A DNA stretch of 64,000 bases from Orychophragmus violaceus (Eukaryota; Streptophyta; Magnoliopsida; Brassicales; Brassicaceae): assembly GCA_030180135.1 (NCBI GenBank), contig CM058230.1:100060439-100124438 (forward strand). The letters are read 5' to 3'. Below, one piece after another: positions 46,507 to 58,751 of this stretch. The position numbers and the translations under genes are program-made. Every line of letters starts with the position of its first letter. Position 1 is the stretch's first letter. Under the pieces are notes generated by a model, which did not search any database, was not told the origin of the DNA, and saw only the letters and a program-made list of their open reading frames with translations.

Positions 46507-47427
46507 ATGTCGACCCTAACTCTCTGTCCACACAATCAATACACATCCCACAAAATTAGAAGAATAACTCCCCGCGTTGCTGAATCAGCTGGCCCTAACC
46601 GCCCAGTTCTCAATCTTCTGGATCTGCCAGCCAATCTGAGGAGGTCAATCCTTGCGAGGAATTCTAGTGATAACATTCGGGAACATTTCAGGGTTCAATC
46701 CGTCTGCAGGACCCTTCGCAATGACGCGGATCACGTGGATACTCTTATTCAGGTGAACCTTATCCAGTCTGCCCCTTCAGAAGAAAACCGAGAATTTGTA
46801 ACCCTGTTGTACAACGCCTGTTTGGTTGCCAACAACATAACTGATGTGTTTCTGAAAGAGATCTCAGATTTCATGTACACAGATGATGGAAGACCAGAAT
46901 CTTTCCAAAAGATCAAACGTTGCGCATTTTCTGGATGCAAACCTGTTGTGTATTGCTACGAAGTCAACCATCGATCCATCTCACCTGCCTTGGATTCAAG
47001 TCCCACAATTCCTTTCCTTTCTCATTCTGCTATACGTTCTCTCAGGAGGCATGTTAGGGAGTTCGAACGATGCTCCTGGCCTATCGGCATATCCATCGAT
47101 CTGGCGGAGATAAGGGATACGGTTGACGAAGGAAGAATAAAGACATGCCCTTGCTCCGTTTATCGATATTGGCTAGATATCATGCATGACGATGTCAAAG
47201 GTCACGATATGTGCAATGAATGTTTCTGGGCCATAGAAACTTTATGCTTCTTCGAAATCATTCCCCAAACATTCCTCGAGTGGCCTGAGATCTTTAAGCC
47301 CCAATTACCGATGGTTCGGTGCATAACGCAGGAAGTTGGAACCAAACGGCAATGCAAAACGGTAGCGGTTGGGGTGAAGGAGGAGTTCAAAATGGTGGCG
47401 TTTGGGGCGCCTAATGTTAAACTCTAA
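46507..47427 (+). CDS. F-box-like protein (AT1G67623/AT2G35280-type), open frame
   Basis: An uninterrupted frame of 306 codons. F-box at residues ~35-70 (LNLLDLPANLRRSILARNSS...FRVQSVCRTLRNDADHVDTL). The middle resembles the sister pseudogene (KPVVYCYEVNHRSISPALDS). The Cys-rich C-terminus reads CPCSVYRYWLDIMHDDVKGHDMCNECFWAIE. It would act as an SCF substrate adaptor. The start is doubtful: ATG 46507 falls in what is the 5' leader of the sister copy, and the base triplet aligned to the sister's ATG reads ATA here, with no other early in-frame ATG. Confidence 0.72.
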   Translation: MSTLTLCPHNQYTSHKIRRITPRVAESAGPNRPVLNLLDLPANLRRSILARNSSDNIREHFRVQSVCRTLRNDADHVDTLIQVNLIQSAPSEENREFVTLLYNACLVANNITDVFLKEISDFMYTDDGRPESFQKIKRCAFSGCKPVVYCYEVNHRSISPALDSSPTIPFLSHSAIRSLRRHVREFERCSWPIGISIDLAEIRDTVDEGRIKTCPCSVYRYWLDIMHDDVKGHDMCNECFWAIETLCFFEIIPQTFLEWPEIFKPQLPMVRCITQEVGTKRQCKTVAVGVKEEFKMVAFGAPNVKL

Positions 47428-48984
47428 ATATTTTTATTAAAATTTCCATAAATATATTTAGTTATGCGAATACTGTAAGGAATAACGCAAGGAATACCTT
47501 TTCTAATTTGTTTTGGATCCTTTTTTGTATTAAACTGTCACTCTTTTTCGGTATCCATCAATATCTATTTTCTCCTATCCATGGTCTTCTATTAATGTCA
47601 CTTTTTCGTAATATCCAAACAGATTAAACAAATAAATTTAATATTTAAACCCTATTTATCACAAATATCGAACCCCTAATTGTTTAGCCGTCAAATCATA
47701 GTTCACAATTCTTAGGCCTTCATTATGCCCCAACAAAAATACACATTAACTTTATTCTAACTCATAATTACGTTTGGGGGGGGGGGGGGGGGGGGGAGTG
47801 ACCTTTATGATTATCCTCCTTCAACAACTGTCAGTTTCCACACTATCCAACATACACAACATCACATATTTAATCCTGCTAGCACGCATCCACCATAATA
47901 AAACAAGTTAGGATCTTAATTTTGTATTCATTGTCATTAACCATTATTTATTAAAGTTTACACATATATTATGTTCCCACTCTTATTACCCTCTTATTAA
48001 CCGTAGTACGAGTCTGATTTGAACATGTCTTTTATTACTCCCAATAATGTATGTATCATCTAAATTCCAAGACTTCAACATATTCAGACTTCTTTTGTCT
48101 ATCCATAGTAAAACTACCTATCCATTATTAACTATCCACTAATTAATTGTTCAACACTAACTAACTAGTTCTGTCTATTTCGGAGAGGTCTTCACTCATT
48201 TTTACAATTGATTGAACTATTAGTACTTTGATTCATTTCTCGATGCATGCCCGTTCTCAGAGACAAGGTTCCGTAAAATAGTCAATATTATCTCACATCA
48301 CTCATCACTACCATTAATTGGAAATAATAACGATAATACCACCTGCTCAACTGTCAGATGTTGCAGTGCTTTAGACAACTTTATACCCAATTGTCAAATC
48401 AATTAGAGAGCTAGCAAACTCGTCGACTAAAACATCAAACTTTTATCAAATCTTCCTTACATTTGTATTAAAAACTACCTTTCACTTGCCCATTTAACCA
48501 TCCATAAAACAATAAGTTATACTTACTACGAGTCATTTTTATTGTAGCTTATCAAACTTACTTATGGAAACAGAAACATAGATTACTTTAGCATATAGCC
48601 CCATCGATACACAATATTTATTTTGATTGATTTGTTATTAGTACATCTGCCAGCTTTTTATATGTCATAGACAAAAAAAATTAGTGATTAGACATCATCC
48701 TTTAAAAATAGACTTTTATATGGGTATTCTAAACTTGTTTACATTTATTTGTTTTCCTTATAACATATAGTGACAGTTCCAATTTATGATCCTACTATTC
48801 ACCAAAAGATACATCTTCTGTTCGTTTTTACATGGATTATATACTCATACTATCCACATATATGTATATGACTGTGTTTCGATACTTGAACGACACTCTA
48901 TGGCCACATTTTAAAATGCTTGTTTCCAGATCATCGTTACTGCATGGTCAGACTTAACAAACATCCGACATTTCTAAATTCTTT
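47428..48984. other. Intergenic, AT-rich, with a 21-base G run
   Basis: No genes recognised. A pure G tract of 21 bases occupies 47776-47796. TATCCA/ATCCAT words are frequent. Confidence 0.5.
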
Positions 48985-49330
48985 TTCGAGAAATTCCGGG
49001 ACAACCAGTCATCGTCTCCCATCCATTTGCTTGGGATAGGCATGAAGCTCGAGAAACTTCATTTTAAGCGGTTCGCAATCCCCACCTCTATTATTCTTGT
49101 AAAATCCTTTCAAGAGATTCCATTAATAAGACTTCACATTGTCCTTCAGATATTGATTCACTGCCTTGCTTAGCTCATTTGCCTTCATCCACCTAGTATC
49201 AGGGTCCAGCTTCAAAAAGGTATCCACAATGTAGAGCACCATGTGTATAATCAGAGCTATGTCTTGCGCAGCTTGATTTTCCCCGAATGTGGTTTGGTAA
49301 CGGATTTAGTACTTCAACCTTCACCTAATG
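48985..49330 (-). pseudogene. ULP1/C48 cysteine protease-like relic
   Basis: On the minus strand a stretch reads MVLYIVDTFLKLDPDTRWMKANELSKAVNQYLKDNVKS, a stop, then RGGDCEPLKMKFLELHA. The GDC.P with following KF.E.HA matches the catalytic Cys region of ULP1-like ORFs carried by plant MULE (Kaonashi-type) elements. Only this part is visible. Identity rests on a short motif. Confidence 0.45.
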
Positions 49331-49663
49331 GGGTCACTTATGGCTTCAACCATGGCACAAATTTTACCTATACATAGACTATTTACGCTTCTTAATAGAT
49401 TTAGAATGATTAGTATATATTTGGATGATTCGAGCACAATATCCAGTTACATCAGATTCAAACTCTATATCCAGCACAGTTTCACTGCTTATCCAGTTGT
49501 TTATGGGCATTTTTGGTATCCATGAAGTTAACAGTTGATTCATGCTCAATCATCCTCTCCCAACCCTGGTATACAACGGAAAGCTAGGAGTTGATAAGCA
49601 AGTGGGAATCCATAAACTACCTTTGTTTGTTGTTGCATCTGCGTTCTGAATGTCTCAATAGGG
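49331..49663. other. Unassigned flank of copia relic C1
   Basis: No recognised coding or repeat feature. Similarity to copia pol ends at about 49664. Confidence 0.4.
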
Positions 49664-50042
49664 TTAACCAACCGCACTTGCATATGGAACTTGTGCCACA
49701 TCTCTGATGTCATCATCAGACTTAGGACACAGCTTCACTGAGAGATTGAAGTGATTCACCAAAGGTGTAGAAACTATTTTTGCTTTTGACATGTCAAAAT
49801 GTTCTACCACATTCTCAATGTAGCTCTTTTGGGAAAGCCATAACCACTTAAAACTCCTATATCTGGGAATCTTCATCCGAAGGATCTTCTTTGCAGCACC
49901 AAGAGCCTTCATTCAAACTCTTTTCCCAGTAATACTTTCAAATCAGCAATATCATTCATATTGCTAGCAGCAATAAGCATATCATCGACGTATAACAGAA
50001 AGAATATGGGAGAATGACTATCATGGTACCTTGTGTAAAGGC
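49664..50042 (-). pseudogene. Copia relic C1, RT C-terminal part
   Basis: The minus strand shows YTRYHDS, FFLLYVDDMLIAASNMNDI (RT active site YVDD), a shift, then MKALGAAKKILRMKI, WLSQKSYIENVVEHFDMSKAK and STPLVNHFNLS...VPYASAV. The upstream part of this RT resumes at 62276, beyond the C2 insertion. The 3' end of C1 is lost. Confidence 0.9.
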
Positions 50043-50779
50043 TGTTGGGATTATGTCCTGAAATCACATTGTACGAACTCTAGAGTTAGTTGTATTGTCG
50101 AGATCGGACAATTCATGTGATACTGGGTAATCATAATGTTTTGCTAGAAACCAATTATGACAAATGAGTTGTAACTCGTTTCCAGTATCGTGTGAACCTA
50201 CAGGGTCACACACCTAAGCAAGTTGGATATACTCTGCATGGGAATTGATCATTGGCATATGGTCTGATCGATATGTATTGGATACAGATCGAATATAAGT
50301 TTCAAAGGGGTGTATCGATCGACACCATTGGGTGCGTCGGTCGATACAGGACGTGTGTCGATCGACACCAATAAGTGTGTCGGTCGACACAATGGCGAAA
50401 CCGAAACGATGTTTCAGTTCACCTCGAGGTCAGTATATAAACACGTTTTATATCTCGACCTAAGGTTGTTTTTCCTGCGCCGCCCAGAGTGTTTTCTCAG
50501 TGAGAAAACACAGAAACCTCAGAGAAACTCAGTTCCCAGGGAGATCCGAGTCCCGGTACTAGCAACCCGGCGGATTCCAGCTTGTGTGCGTGTGGACTAC
50601 GATAGAGGCACAGCATCTGAGGCGCAATAGATCTCGTGCTACCTGATCAATCTTCTGCTGCCAAATCTCCAGGTAAACAGAGATCAGATCCTTGATTCAA
50701 TTAACTAGATCCTAGATCCTAGGCTATCGGGAACTCGCGAGAATTCTGAACCTGTTAGAATTGGATCCAAGTTCCTTCA
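50043..50779 (+). repeat. C2 5' LTR
   Basis: TGTTGGGATTATGTCC to AGTTCCTTCA. It contains two palindrome pairs at 50310-50393. A short open frame inside (50310-50630) is repeated in the other LTR and is not a gene. Confidence 0.95.
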
Positions 50780-50780
50780 G

Positions 50781-50793
50781 TGGTATCAGAGCC
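50781..50793 (+). other. C2 primer binding site
   Basis: TGGTATCAGAGCC one base after the LTR, the initiator-Met copia site. Confidence 0.95.
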
Positions 50794-50917
50794 TTAGGGT
50801 TTTATCATTGAATCGCACCTGTTAATCGAATTTGATGATTTAGATTCGCAAACTAGGTTGTTTGAATTAGAACAGGTGAGATCGATTTGATCGATCTGCG
50901 AATCTGTGTTTTCGCAC

Positions 50918-51690
50918 TGTGTCGATCGACACACGAGGTGTGTCGGTCGACACAAGGTGGCGAAATCGACAGATTCGGCGGCTAGGGTTTTTCGCGAAGA
51001 AAAACCGAAAGCCTTCTGTGTCGATCGACACACTGGGTGTGTCGGTCGACACAGAGCAAACTCGGTCGACTGTCGATCGACACAGTTTGAGTGTCGGTCG
51101 ACACAGGACGAAATTCGGCGGCTAGGGTTTTTCTCGTAGAAAACCTAAAAGCCTACTGCGTCGATCGACACAGGTTGAGTGTCGATCGACACAGGCCGAG
51201 CGAATGGTTAATCGGTTCAATTGGATTGGACCGGTTATCATGCTTGGTTAAGTCCGAATAGATCTGTTTAAATTGGATGAATTAGTTCAATTGGATTGAA
51301 CTGATTATCTCAATTAGCATGAACCGATGGGTTAAAATCAGTTTGATTGGATAATTCGGTTCAATGGAATTGGACTGGTTATCACAACTAGTTGAAACTG
51401 GTTTAAACGGTTTAAATTGGATGAATTGGTTCAATTGGATTGAACTAGTTATCCCAATTAGTATAAACCGATTGGTTAAGATCAGTTTGATCAGATAAGT
51501 CGGTTCAATTGGATTGGACCGGTTATCAAAACTATCTTCGGTTTAGGTCTATGTCGACCGTCACACATGGGTTGTGTCGATCGACATGACTGGTTCGATG
51601 AACCAGGTTAATTGAATTAACCGGTTATTGAAGTCCGATTTTGTTTGGTAGTGTCGATCGACAGACATAGTCTGCGTCAATCGACACAGT
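50918..51690 (+). repeat. Array of paired GATC-centred palindromes in the C2 leader
   Basis: Between primer binding site and gag lie about eleven TCGATCGACA/TCGGTCGACA palindromes. Most form pairs GTGTCGATCGACAC...GTGTCGGTCGACAC with 21-22 bp between starts: 50920-50960, 51020-51050, 51068-51102, 51160-51195. Looser copies follow at 51552-51590 and 51650-51690. The stretch 51210-51540 has a different degenerate repeat (CGGTTCAATTGGATTGGACC). Confidence 0.9.
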
Positions 51691-52408
51691 ATTCGAAATT
51701 CTGGTTATTGAACCTTGAATTTGCAGAAACCAAACTAGACTTAAACATTGATCGAAGATTAGCTTCAATGTGGTCAACTGTCAAGACTCGTTTCGTTGTG
51801 TGATGGTCTAGCCAAGAGCTTGGTGTCCACAATTACGTGAGTAAGGCAGGTAGTAATGTTGATGGACTTGCAGCGCTAAACATCAACAATTACGTGACCT
51901 AAGAGATTGATTTGCTAAACATATGGGTTTAGTTTCCTCAACTAAATATCAAGTGACCTTCATGCCTTGCCCAATCTTGTCACTGTCAAGACTTGTTTCG
52001 TATGTTGGATAGTCTTGGAGTCCTTGGTATCCACTGCTACATGAGTAAGGCAGGTGATCATTGATAGACTTGCAGTGCGACTGTCAATGATCACAAGGCA
52101 GAAGAGATTGGTTTACTTGACTGAGCCATCAGAAGTTCTGGGCTCAGAGACATCAGAGTGGATAAGGCATAGTTTGTCTCATCCACAACCAAGAGTTGTA
52201 CTGGGTACAATTAGCAATGATTTGCTTACCTAGATAACTAAAGTTTGGGTGATGGCGAGTCGTCCACTCAGATTTTGGAAATGTATGGATCTTGGATCAT
52301 TATATTCATAGAGGAAACATTGTTTGAATATAATGCGAGTTTTCTTATTAAAATAAGATTTCTCATCATATGCATAACTAAATCTTTGTTTTTATTGGAT
52401 TTCAACTT

Positions 52409-53290
52409 ATGTCTATGACTACTTTCTCGTTGCGATCCGTCCTTGAAAAGGACAAGTTAAATGGATCCAACTTCCTGGATTGGTATCGGAATCTGAGATT
52501 CATTCTTAAGCAGGAGAGCAAGGACTATGTCCTTGAAAAGGCTCTTCCAGAAAGGCTTGGGACCAATCGCTCGCATGCAGCATATGATGCTTGGAATAAG
52601 AATTATAATGATGTGGCAGATGTGCGTGGTCTGATGTTGGCTACCATGAACTCGGACTTGAAAAGTCAATACGAGAACATGGAGTCGCCAATAGAGATGA
52701 TCACTAGCCTGAAACTGAAGTTTCAGGATCTGGCACGAGTTGAGAGATTCCAGATGGTGAAGTTTCTCACTGGGTGCAAACTACCAGAAGATGCTCCAGT
52801 CAGTCCTCATGTCATTAAACTGATGGGTTACGTTGATAACCTGGGGAGACTGGGATGTCCTGTCAGCTTAGAGTTGGCTACTGACATCATTCTGCAGTCA
52901 CTATATCAAGAAAGGCTTGATGAAGACGTTGACTGAGCTGCATGGCATGCTCAAGACAGCAGAGCAAAACATCATAAAGGGTAAAAGATTTGAGAAATCT
53001 TGTATTGACAAGGGTGAAGGCAAGGCCGTCCAGATTTGGAATCAGGACAAGCCTGTGTCATCTTATAAGCCCAAGTCAAGTCCATTTGGTTTTAGTAAGT
53101 GCTTCTACTGCAACGAGTCGGGGCATTGGAAGAGAGATTGCATTAAATTCTTGGAAGATTCACAAGAGATGGAGAAGATGTATGGTACTTCTTCTTCAGG
53201 TATTGTGTTATTAATTCAAGTTCTACATAAGTATTGGATACTTGTTGCGGTACTGATATTTTTGAAATATGCAGGACCTAAGCGACAGTA
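52409..53290 (+). pseudogene. C2 gag with CCHC knuckle
   Basis: Gag of the copia UBN2 type: LEKDKLNGSNFLDWYRNLRFIL, then APVSPHVIKLMGYVDNLGRLG. A frameshift near 52920-52936 is followed by ELHGMLKTAEQNI and an intact CX2CX4HX4C knuckle (CFYCNESGHWKRDC, 53100-53141). Capsid role assumed from family. Confidence 0.92.
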
Positions 53291-55650
53291 GAACGTTGAA
53301 GAAAGGACAAGTGGAACTGCGTGTCTGGTTGAAGCAATGGTTGCTGCATGAGCCGTAGAGATTCTCCACTTGTAGGAGCCTTTCCTACTTGGTTTTTGAA
53401 ATTAAGTAATTGCCACCATGTACTTGCTATATGCAAAATGTCTTTCATTTTCTTTTGAGAATTTGGATGTTTTTCATTTTGATAAAAGACAAGTTTTGTC
53501 CTTTTGATCTTAATGAAATATTTAATGGTAGCACCCCGTTTGGAATGGGTTTTATATCTCAAACCAACAAGAGTTAGAATATAACATAAATACCAAACGG
53601 TTTAAGTCTGATGACTTGAACTCGACTTTTCTTTGGCATAGTCGTTTAACCACATAGAGTGAAGCGAATTCAAAGGTTCCATAGTTTTGGACTCATTCGA
53701 TTGTTAATCATTTGAGATATGAATTCTATTCACGTGACCAAATGACTAAGGTCCATTTAACATAGCTAAAAGGAAATGGGGCCAGAGGCTTATTGGGCCT
53801 TACACATACTGATGTATGCGGCCCAACAAGCATTATTGCCAAAGGAAATATTCTATACTTCATTACCTTATTGATGGCATCAATAAGTATGGTTGTGTTC
53901 ATTTGATGAGACACGAACTGGAATCCCTTGAGGGAGTTCAAAGATGAAGTGTAGAACCAATTTGACAGAAGTATTGAAATCCTTGATTGAATCGCGGAGG
54001 AAAAATACTAGAGTCAAGAATTGGGTGATCATCTAAAGGAATGAATCAGATCTTATTAGATATGATCTGATCAATGATGAGTCACAGGAATCTTCCATAA
54101 CCATTTAAGAATACGTTCTGAAATGTCTATGTTTACGCTAAAAGGTTTCTATCAGAATCAGTGAAAAACACCACATTGGATGTGGACTGGGTGAATTCCA
54201 AATATGTTTTTCTGATTAATTGGGATTGCAAGGTTTGTGTAAGACAGTAGTCAACAGACAAACTTGAACCCACATATGATGGGTTCCACATCGCTGGTTG
54301 TCCTAAGGAAACCAAGGCTTAGTACTTTTATTGCCCAGAACTGTGTCTTTTAAGAAAGATCATACTTTCAAAAGGAACAGTGGGAGTAAAAGTACACATC
54401 GAAGAAATTCGATAAACACAGGAGGCTACTCAACCTGTTGAGGGAGAGCTGCGCTGAGATCTACAAAGTGCTGTAGGATCTACACCTGTGGAGCCTGAAA
54501 TTCGCAGATCCAAAAGGATCCGTCACTAACTCGAGAGTGATTTCTCGTAACCAATTGTCGTGATCTGTTGATCATTGAAAAGTGACGAACATGCGAAATT
54601 CAAAGAAGCGATGGTGAGCCCCAACTCCGAAAATTGGCTGGGTATGCATGTTAGCTTCACCGATCCATTTCTGGATTGAAGCAAACATCTTGGAGTTGGA
54701 ATCAACATTCTGATAAATTGGTCAAAGGTTTTGACTTGATCAGAAAGAAAAGAAACCATGCGTTTACAAGAAGACTAGTGGGAGCGTAATGGCAATTCTC
54801 ACACAGTATGTAGATAACATACTTGAATCTCATGAACGACGTTCCGACGCTAAAGTCTTGTTAAGATTTGGGTCGAAAGTCAAATTTAAACAAAAGACAT
54901 GGGAGTAGCCGAGTGAATTCTTGGAATAAGAATCTATTGATATAGATTGAGTAAGCTAATTGGATCGTGTCAAAATCCTTATGTTGATAAGGTACTTGAC
55001 AGTTCTGATGTGCTTGATTCCAAGAATGGCTTCATACCAAAGGTCTTATGGCAATAATCTAAGCAAGATGAAGTGTCTTGGACACTGGCTGAGCTAGTAA
55101 CAATATTAGCAAGATGAAGTGTTTTGAACACTGTCTGAACTAGTATTAATGAAGGTGATTGCTTATGCTGATGCAACAGAATCCATCATGAATGCCATAT
55201 TTTGCGCTCGTCTAGGTGCAGCTTATGCATAAAGCATGACGAGAAAATACAAATGTACTCCGGTAACAGTCACTAAATAGTTACCAGAAATACCCCAAGT
55301 GTTTGGGAAACACTAAGGATAGGTTCGTGGTGAACTGATAAAGTGACAAACCAGTTGAAAGTAGTTAGACAGACAAAGACGACTCCCGGTTCCCACCTGG
55401 TTATGTCTCTTTGTCTGTATAGCGGTGCTAGCTATTGGAAAGGCTCCAAGCAGCGGACCGTAGAATAACGTTGTTATCTGAATGGCGATGTGGTTTGTTG
55501 GAATTGTTCCAAACAAGAACACCGCAATATCTCCCACAACCTAAGCACCAGATTTATTCTGTTGCTGTAGGTATAAGATATCTAAAGAGATGATATTGAT
55601 TCTAGTGGGAGTTATTTTAGTTATGTTGTAAACTCCACATAGACGTGCCT
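53231..55650 (+). pseudogene. C2 pol remnants (protease, integrase, RT/RNase H)
   Basis: The protease site reads LDTCCG at 53234-53251, with Cys where the family has Gly after D-T. Integrase traces include ARGLLGLTHTDVCGPTSIIAKG at ~53770-53835. A later stretch (~54760-54830) reads QYVDN, a mutated RT YVDD region. RNase H traces such as AYADA (~55161) follow. Stops and deletions occur every few dozen codons. It cannot encode a working polymerase. Confidence 0.8.
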
Positions 55651-56092
55651 TGGTAGTGTTTATGTAAGTTAAAACTGACATCAGTATTATTTGATTATTG
55701 GATAATTAAATAATAGTCCCAAAGTATTTTATGATCATCGTATAGGTCATCAAGTTGAGGACTTGATCATGAAACCCTATAAGTAAAAGATGACATAAAT
55801 TATGATTGTCCCTAGTCGAGGTTATTGAAGTGGGGCACCAATAACCGCGCGAGACTAGTATGTGAGGTGACTGTTGGACTAAGTTTCATGAAGTCAATGA
55901 TATGATTATCACAGTCAGTCACATAGATATATGTTGGTGAACATATGATCGGACATGACCCACTAATGAGAACTCCACAAGATATGAATTAATCAGTGTC
56001 ATGGGAGGTTCTCATTACGACTATAGAGTATAGTCCTTAGACCTGAGTTCATCATGCTTTCTAGCATATGAATTGGTGCGTGTTGACCTTGT

Positions 56093-57255
56093 TGATATAT
56101 CATGGTTTTTACCCATTTTATGCCATGATATAGATGTGTTTTTAGTGTCTTTTGTGTTCTTTTTAGTATGTTTTCAGGTCTAGACACATTTGGAGCAGAA
56201 GTGGAGATTTTGGAGCTGTTTGGTGTATTTTGGAGATTTGGTCCGAGAGACAGAGTTCACTGTCCAGTTTTGAAGACTGCGTCGATCGTTGCACACCTGC
56301 ATCGATCGTTGCATATGCGAATGGGCCAGACTCGCCGATTTAATGAAGAATGCTGATTTTGCAGAAAAGCCCAGATATTTACACAGAAGCCCAAAACGTG
56401 TTTTAGCTATTATATAAGGGTTTTTAAGCCATTGTTTAGGCTACGCTTTCATTAAGTCTTATTTTATTTCAGAGAGAGTTAGGGGCTGATCCGGCTCTCG
56501 AAAGAGAGAGGATTTTGAACCCCAGATCTTTACTTTGTTTTATGATATTTGGTTTTCTATTCAAGATGTTTTCTGTTTCGATGATTATGTCTGAGTAGAT
56601 TACCTGTTAAGTTTAGGGATTCTCATTAGGGATTTCATGGAGTTATAGTTTAATTAATCAGTAGGGATTCATATCTGCTAGTTCTTTGTTTAGGTTGTTC
56701 TTAATGCTTAATCTGAACTGGCCACTTAGATTATGATGTTAGGCTGATTAATGCAGCGGAAGTTGGTTAATTTAGCTAGAAAGAACCTAGATAAGCAATT
56801 TAACTTCTCGCAAACGAAAGTTTGGTTTAATTAGATTGTGAACATATCAAACTTGGAATTAAAGCTGGTTTAATCTGTTAGTTCTCGCAAACGAAAGTTT
56901 GGTTTGCTGCACTTAGACTTAGAGAATTCTCGCAAAGGAATTTGGTTAATTCTATATCTGTGTTTGAGTTCTAGAACAGTTTCTGATTGGATTTCGACTG
57001 ATTGATTGCTTGTGTTCCTGATTTCCTGAGAACTCCCTAGACTTAACGCTTCGCTTCCTTGCTCACAAACTCGCCTGCTACTGATTTACTTTTCTGCTCT
57101 GCTTTTAGTTTAATCACCTTTGCTTTCTCCTAGTTTAATCTTTTCTGTTCTTATCTATCGTTGACCGGAGTCCCTGTGGATTCGATACCCTAAGTACTAC
57201 AATTACATCACTGTGCACTTGCAGTTAGAATAGGGTTAAAACTCTGAGCCTATCA
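56093..57255 (+). repeat. G2 5' LTR
   Basis: Compared by eye with 60035-61197, only two substitutions were noticed (TGGTTTTTACC/TGGGTTTTACC near the start, CCCAGATATT/CCCATATATT). A palindrome pair lies at 56280-56312. Confidence 0.95.
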
Positions 57256-57261
57256 AGTTTT

Positions 57262-57279
57262 TGGCGCCGTTGCCGGGGA
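57262..57279 (+). other. G2 primer binding site
   Basis: TGGCGCCGTTGCCGGGGA six bases after the LTR, identical to that of G1. Confidence 0.93.
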
Positions 57280-57498
57280 CTCTTTTGAATCCTCGATAGA
57301 TTTGAACTTAGGGTTTAGACTAGGATTTTCGTTTTTAATTTTTGCTACTAATTTTTTTTTCTTTTTCTGTTCTTGCGTTTCAGGTACGCCTGTAATCGCT
57401 TTGCATCGATCGACACTGTCCTGTGTGTCGATCGTTGCATTCTCGAGCTTGCATCGATCGACGCTACTCTGCATCGATCGGCACAGTGCGAAAGAATA

Positions 57499-58710
57499 AT
57501 GGGAATGATGGAACAGATGTTGGAAAATCAGCAGAATAAATCGTTCTGCGGAGGCTATGGTTCCTATTCATTCACCAGAGATTATGAACCTCCATCATAT
57601 CAGCATGTTCCTCCTCAAAATAAACAATATGGTAAGCTGATAAGTATGATGGAGCAGTTACTGGAAAGATATGAAGAGGAGAGGAACTACATAAATGGTC
57701 CTGGGTTTCAAGGAAACAGAGCTTATGAGAGCAAGATAGAATCCATGATGGAGCAGTTTCTAGAGGATCAGGCTAAGATTGCTGCAAACTTCGACAGGAA
57801 GCTGGAAGCTATACATGGAAATCTGAATGGGAAGTTTGAATACTTGAGCACACATTTGAAGAAGCTAGATGTCCAAGTTCAACAAACAGCTGGAGCAATA
57901 GAAAGGCGTAATGAAGCTAGGAAAGCTGAACAGTGTAGATCCATCAAAGCTGTGACCTTAAGGGATGAGATTGAGTTGCTAGGTGAAGAAGAGAGCATAA
58001 TCTCGGATTTTCTAGATGAATATTGTCTGCCTGATACATGCATCGATCGACACCCCCTTAGTGACGATCGACACGCCATTCTGACGGCAATTTCGAGTTC
58101 TTTCGAGAAACAGAATCGCCTTGCATCGATCGACACACATTATGCAACGATCGACACATAACGCACACATGTCCAGAAACCTGCAACAGTACCAGAACGA
58201 GCTTACAAGCCCCCGGTGCCATATCCTAAGGTTCCTAAACCTTCCGGACAAGAGCTAGAAGTGGCTAACTGCATGAAAGTGATGGATAAGAAGGTGAATG
58301 AAATACCACCAGTTGAAGCTTCGTGAGTTCATGCAAAGAAGATGATCTCCACTGAAGGTGATCTGGAAGAAGAAGTTCATATTGGTGGAACTACAGTATC
58401 TGATAGTGGAAAGAAGAAGATGGCGGTTCCTCTTGAACCTGCTCTAACATCTTCAGAGCCTGCAACTGCTCATAAGCAGAAAGCTCCAGATATCAGACCT
58501 GCACCAAAGGTAAAGTATAAATCACCTAAGCTTAAATCTCCTGACCGCATTGCTTTGAATGCAGGAAAACGCAGTTGACCGCCCAAGCTTCGCTCCCGCC
58601 CTGATTCTGATTTCTCTTTCCTTGGAAAGCCTCATGATCATAATGCCTATACACCTCCTTGGATGAAGAGATATTCACAGAGACACTCAAAGTCTCTGTT
58701 GAAACCACCA
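57499..58710 (+). pseudogene. G2 gag-like gene, frame broken
   Basis: Homologous to the open frame in G1. It starts MGMMEQMLENQQNKS at 57499 and runs to a TAA at 58159-58161. Just after, similarity resumes in another frame (HVQKPATVPERAYKPPVPYPK), with a TGA at 58324-58326 and another near 58578. It ends near MKRYSQRHSKSLLKPP at ~58711. The G1 segment with the NQQGNSYQRTYG repeat is missing. CIDRH/SIDT segments again coincide with palindromes (58040-58160). Confidence 0.88.
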
Positions 58711-58751
58711 TGAATCCAATCTCTTTCCAATAGTCAAGCTAATGACTAAAA

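Noticed and set aside
50310..50630. 106-residue open frame as a gene
   Set aside because: It lies in the C2 LTR and is repeated at 61827-62126. Its first part is translated palindrome motif.
50918..51205. Regularly spaced short repeats resembling a CRISPR array
   Set aside because: The repeats are 10-14 bp palindromes inside a plant retrotransposon, with variable spacing between pairs and no cas genes.
53726..55537. Several minus-strand frames in C2
   Set aside because: Antisense shadows of decayed copia pol.
56168..56356. 62-residue open frame as a gene
   Set aside because: It is LTR sequence of G2, repeated identically at 60110-60298.
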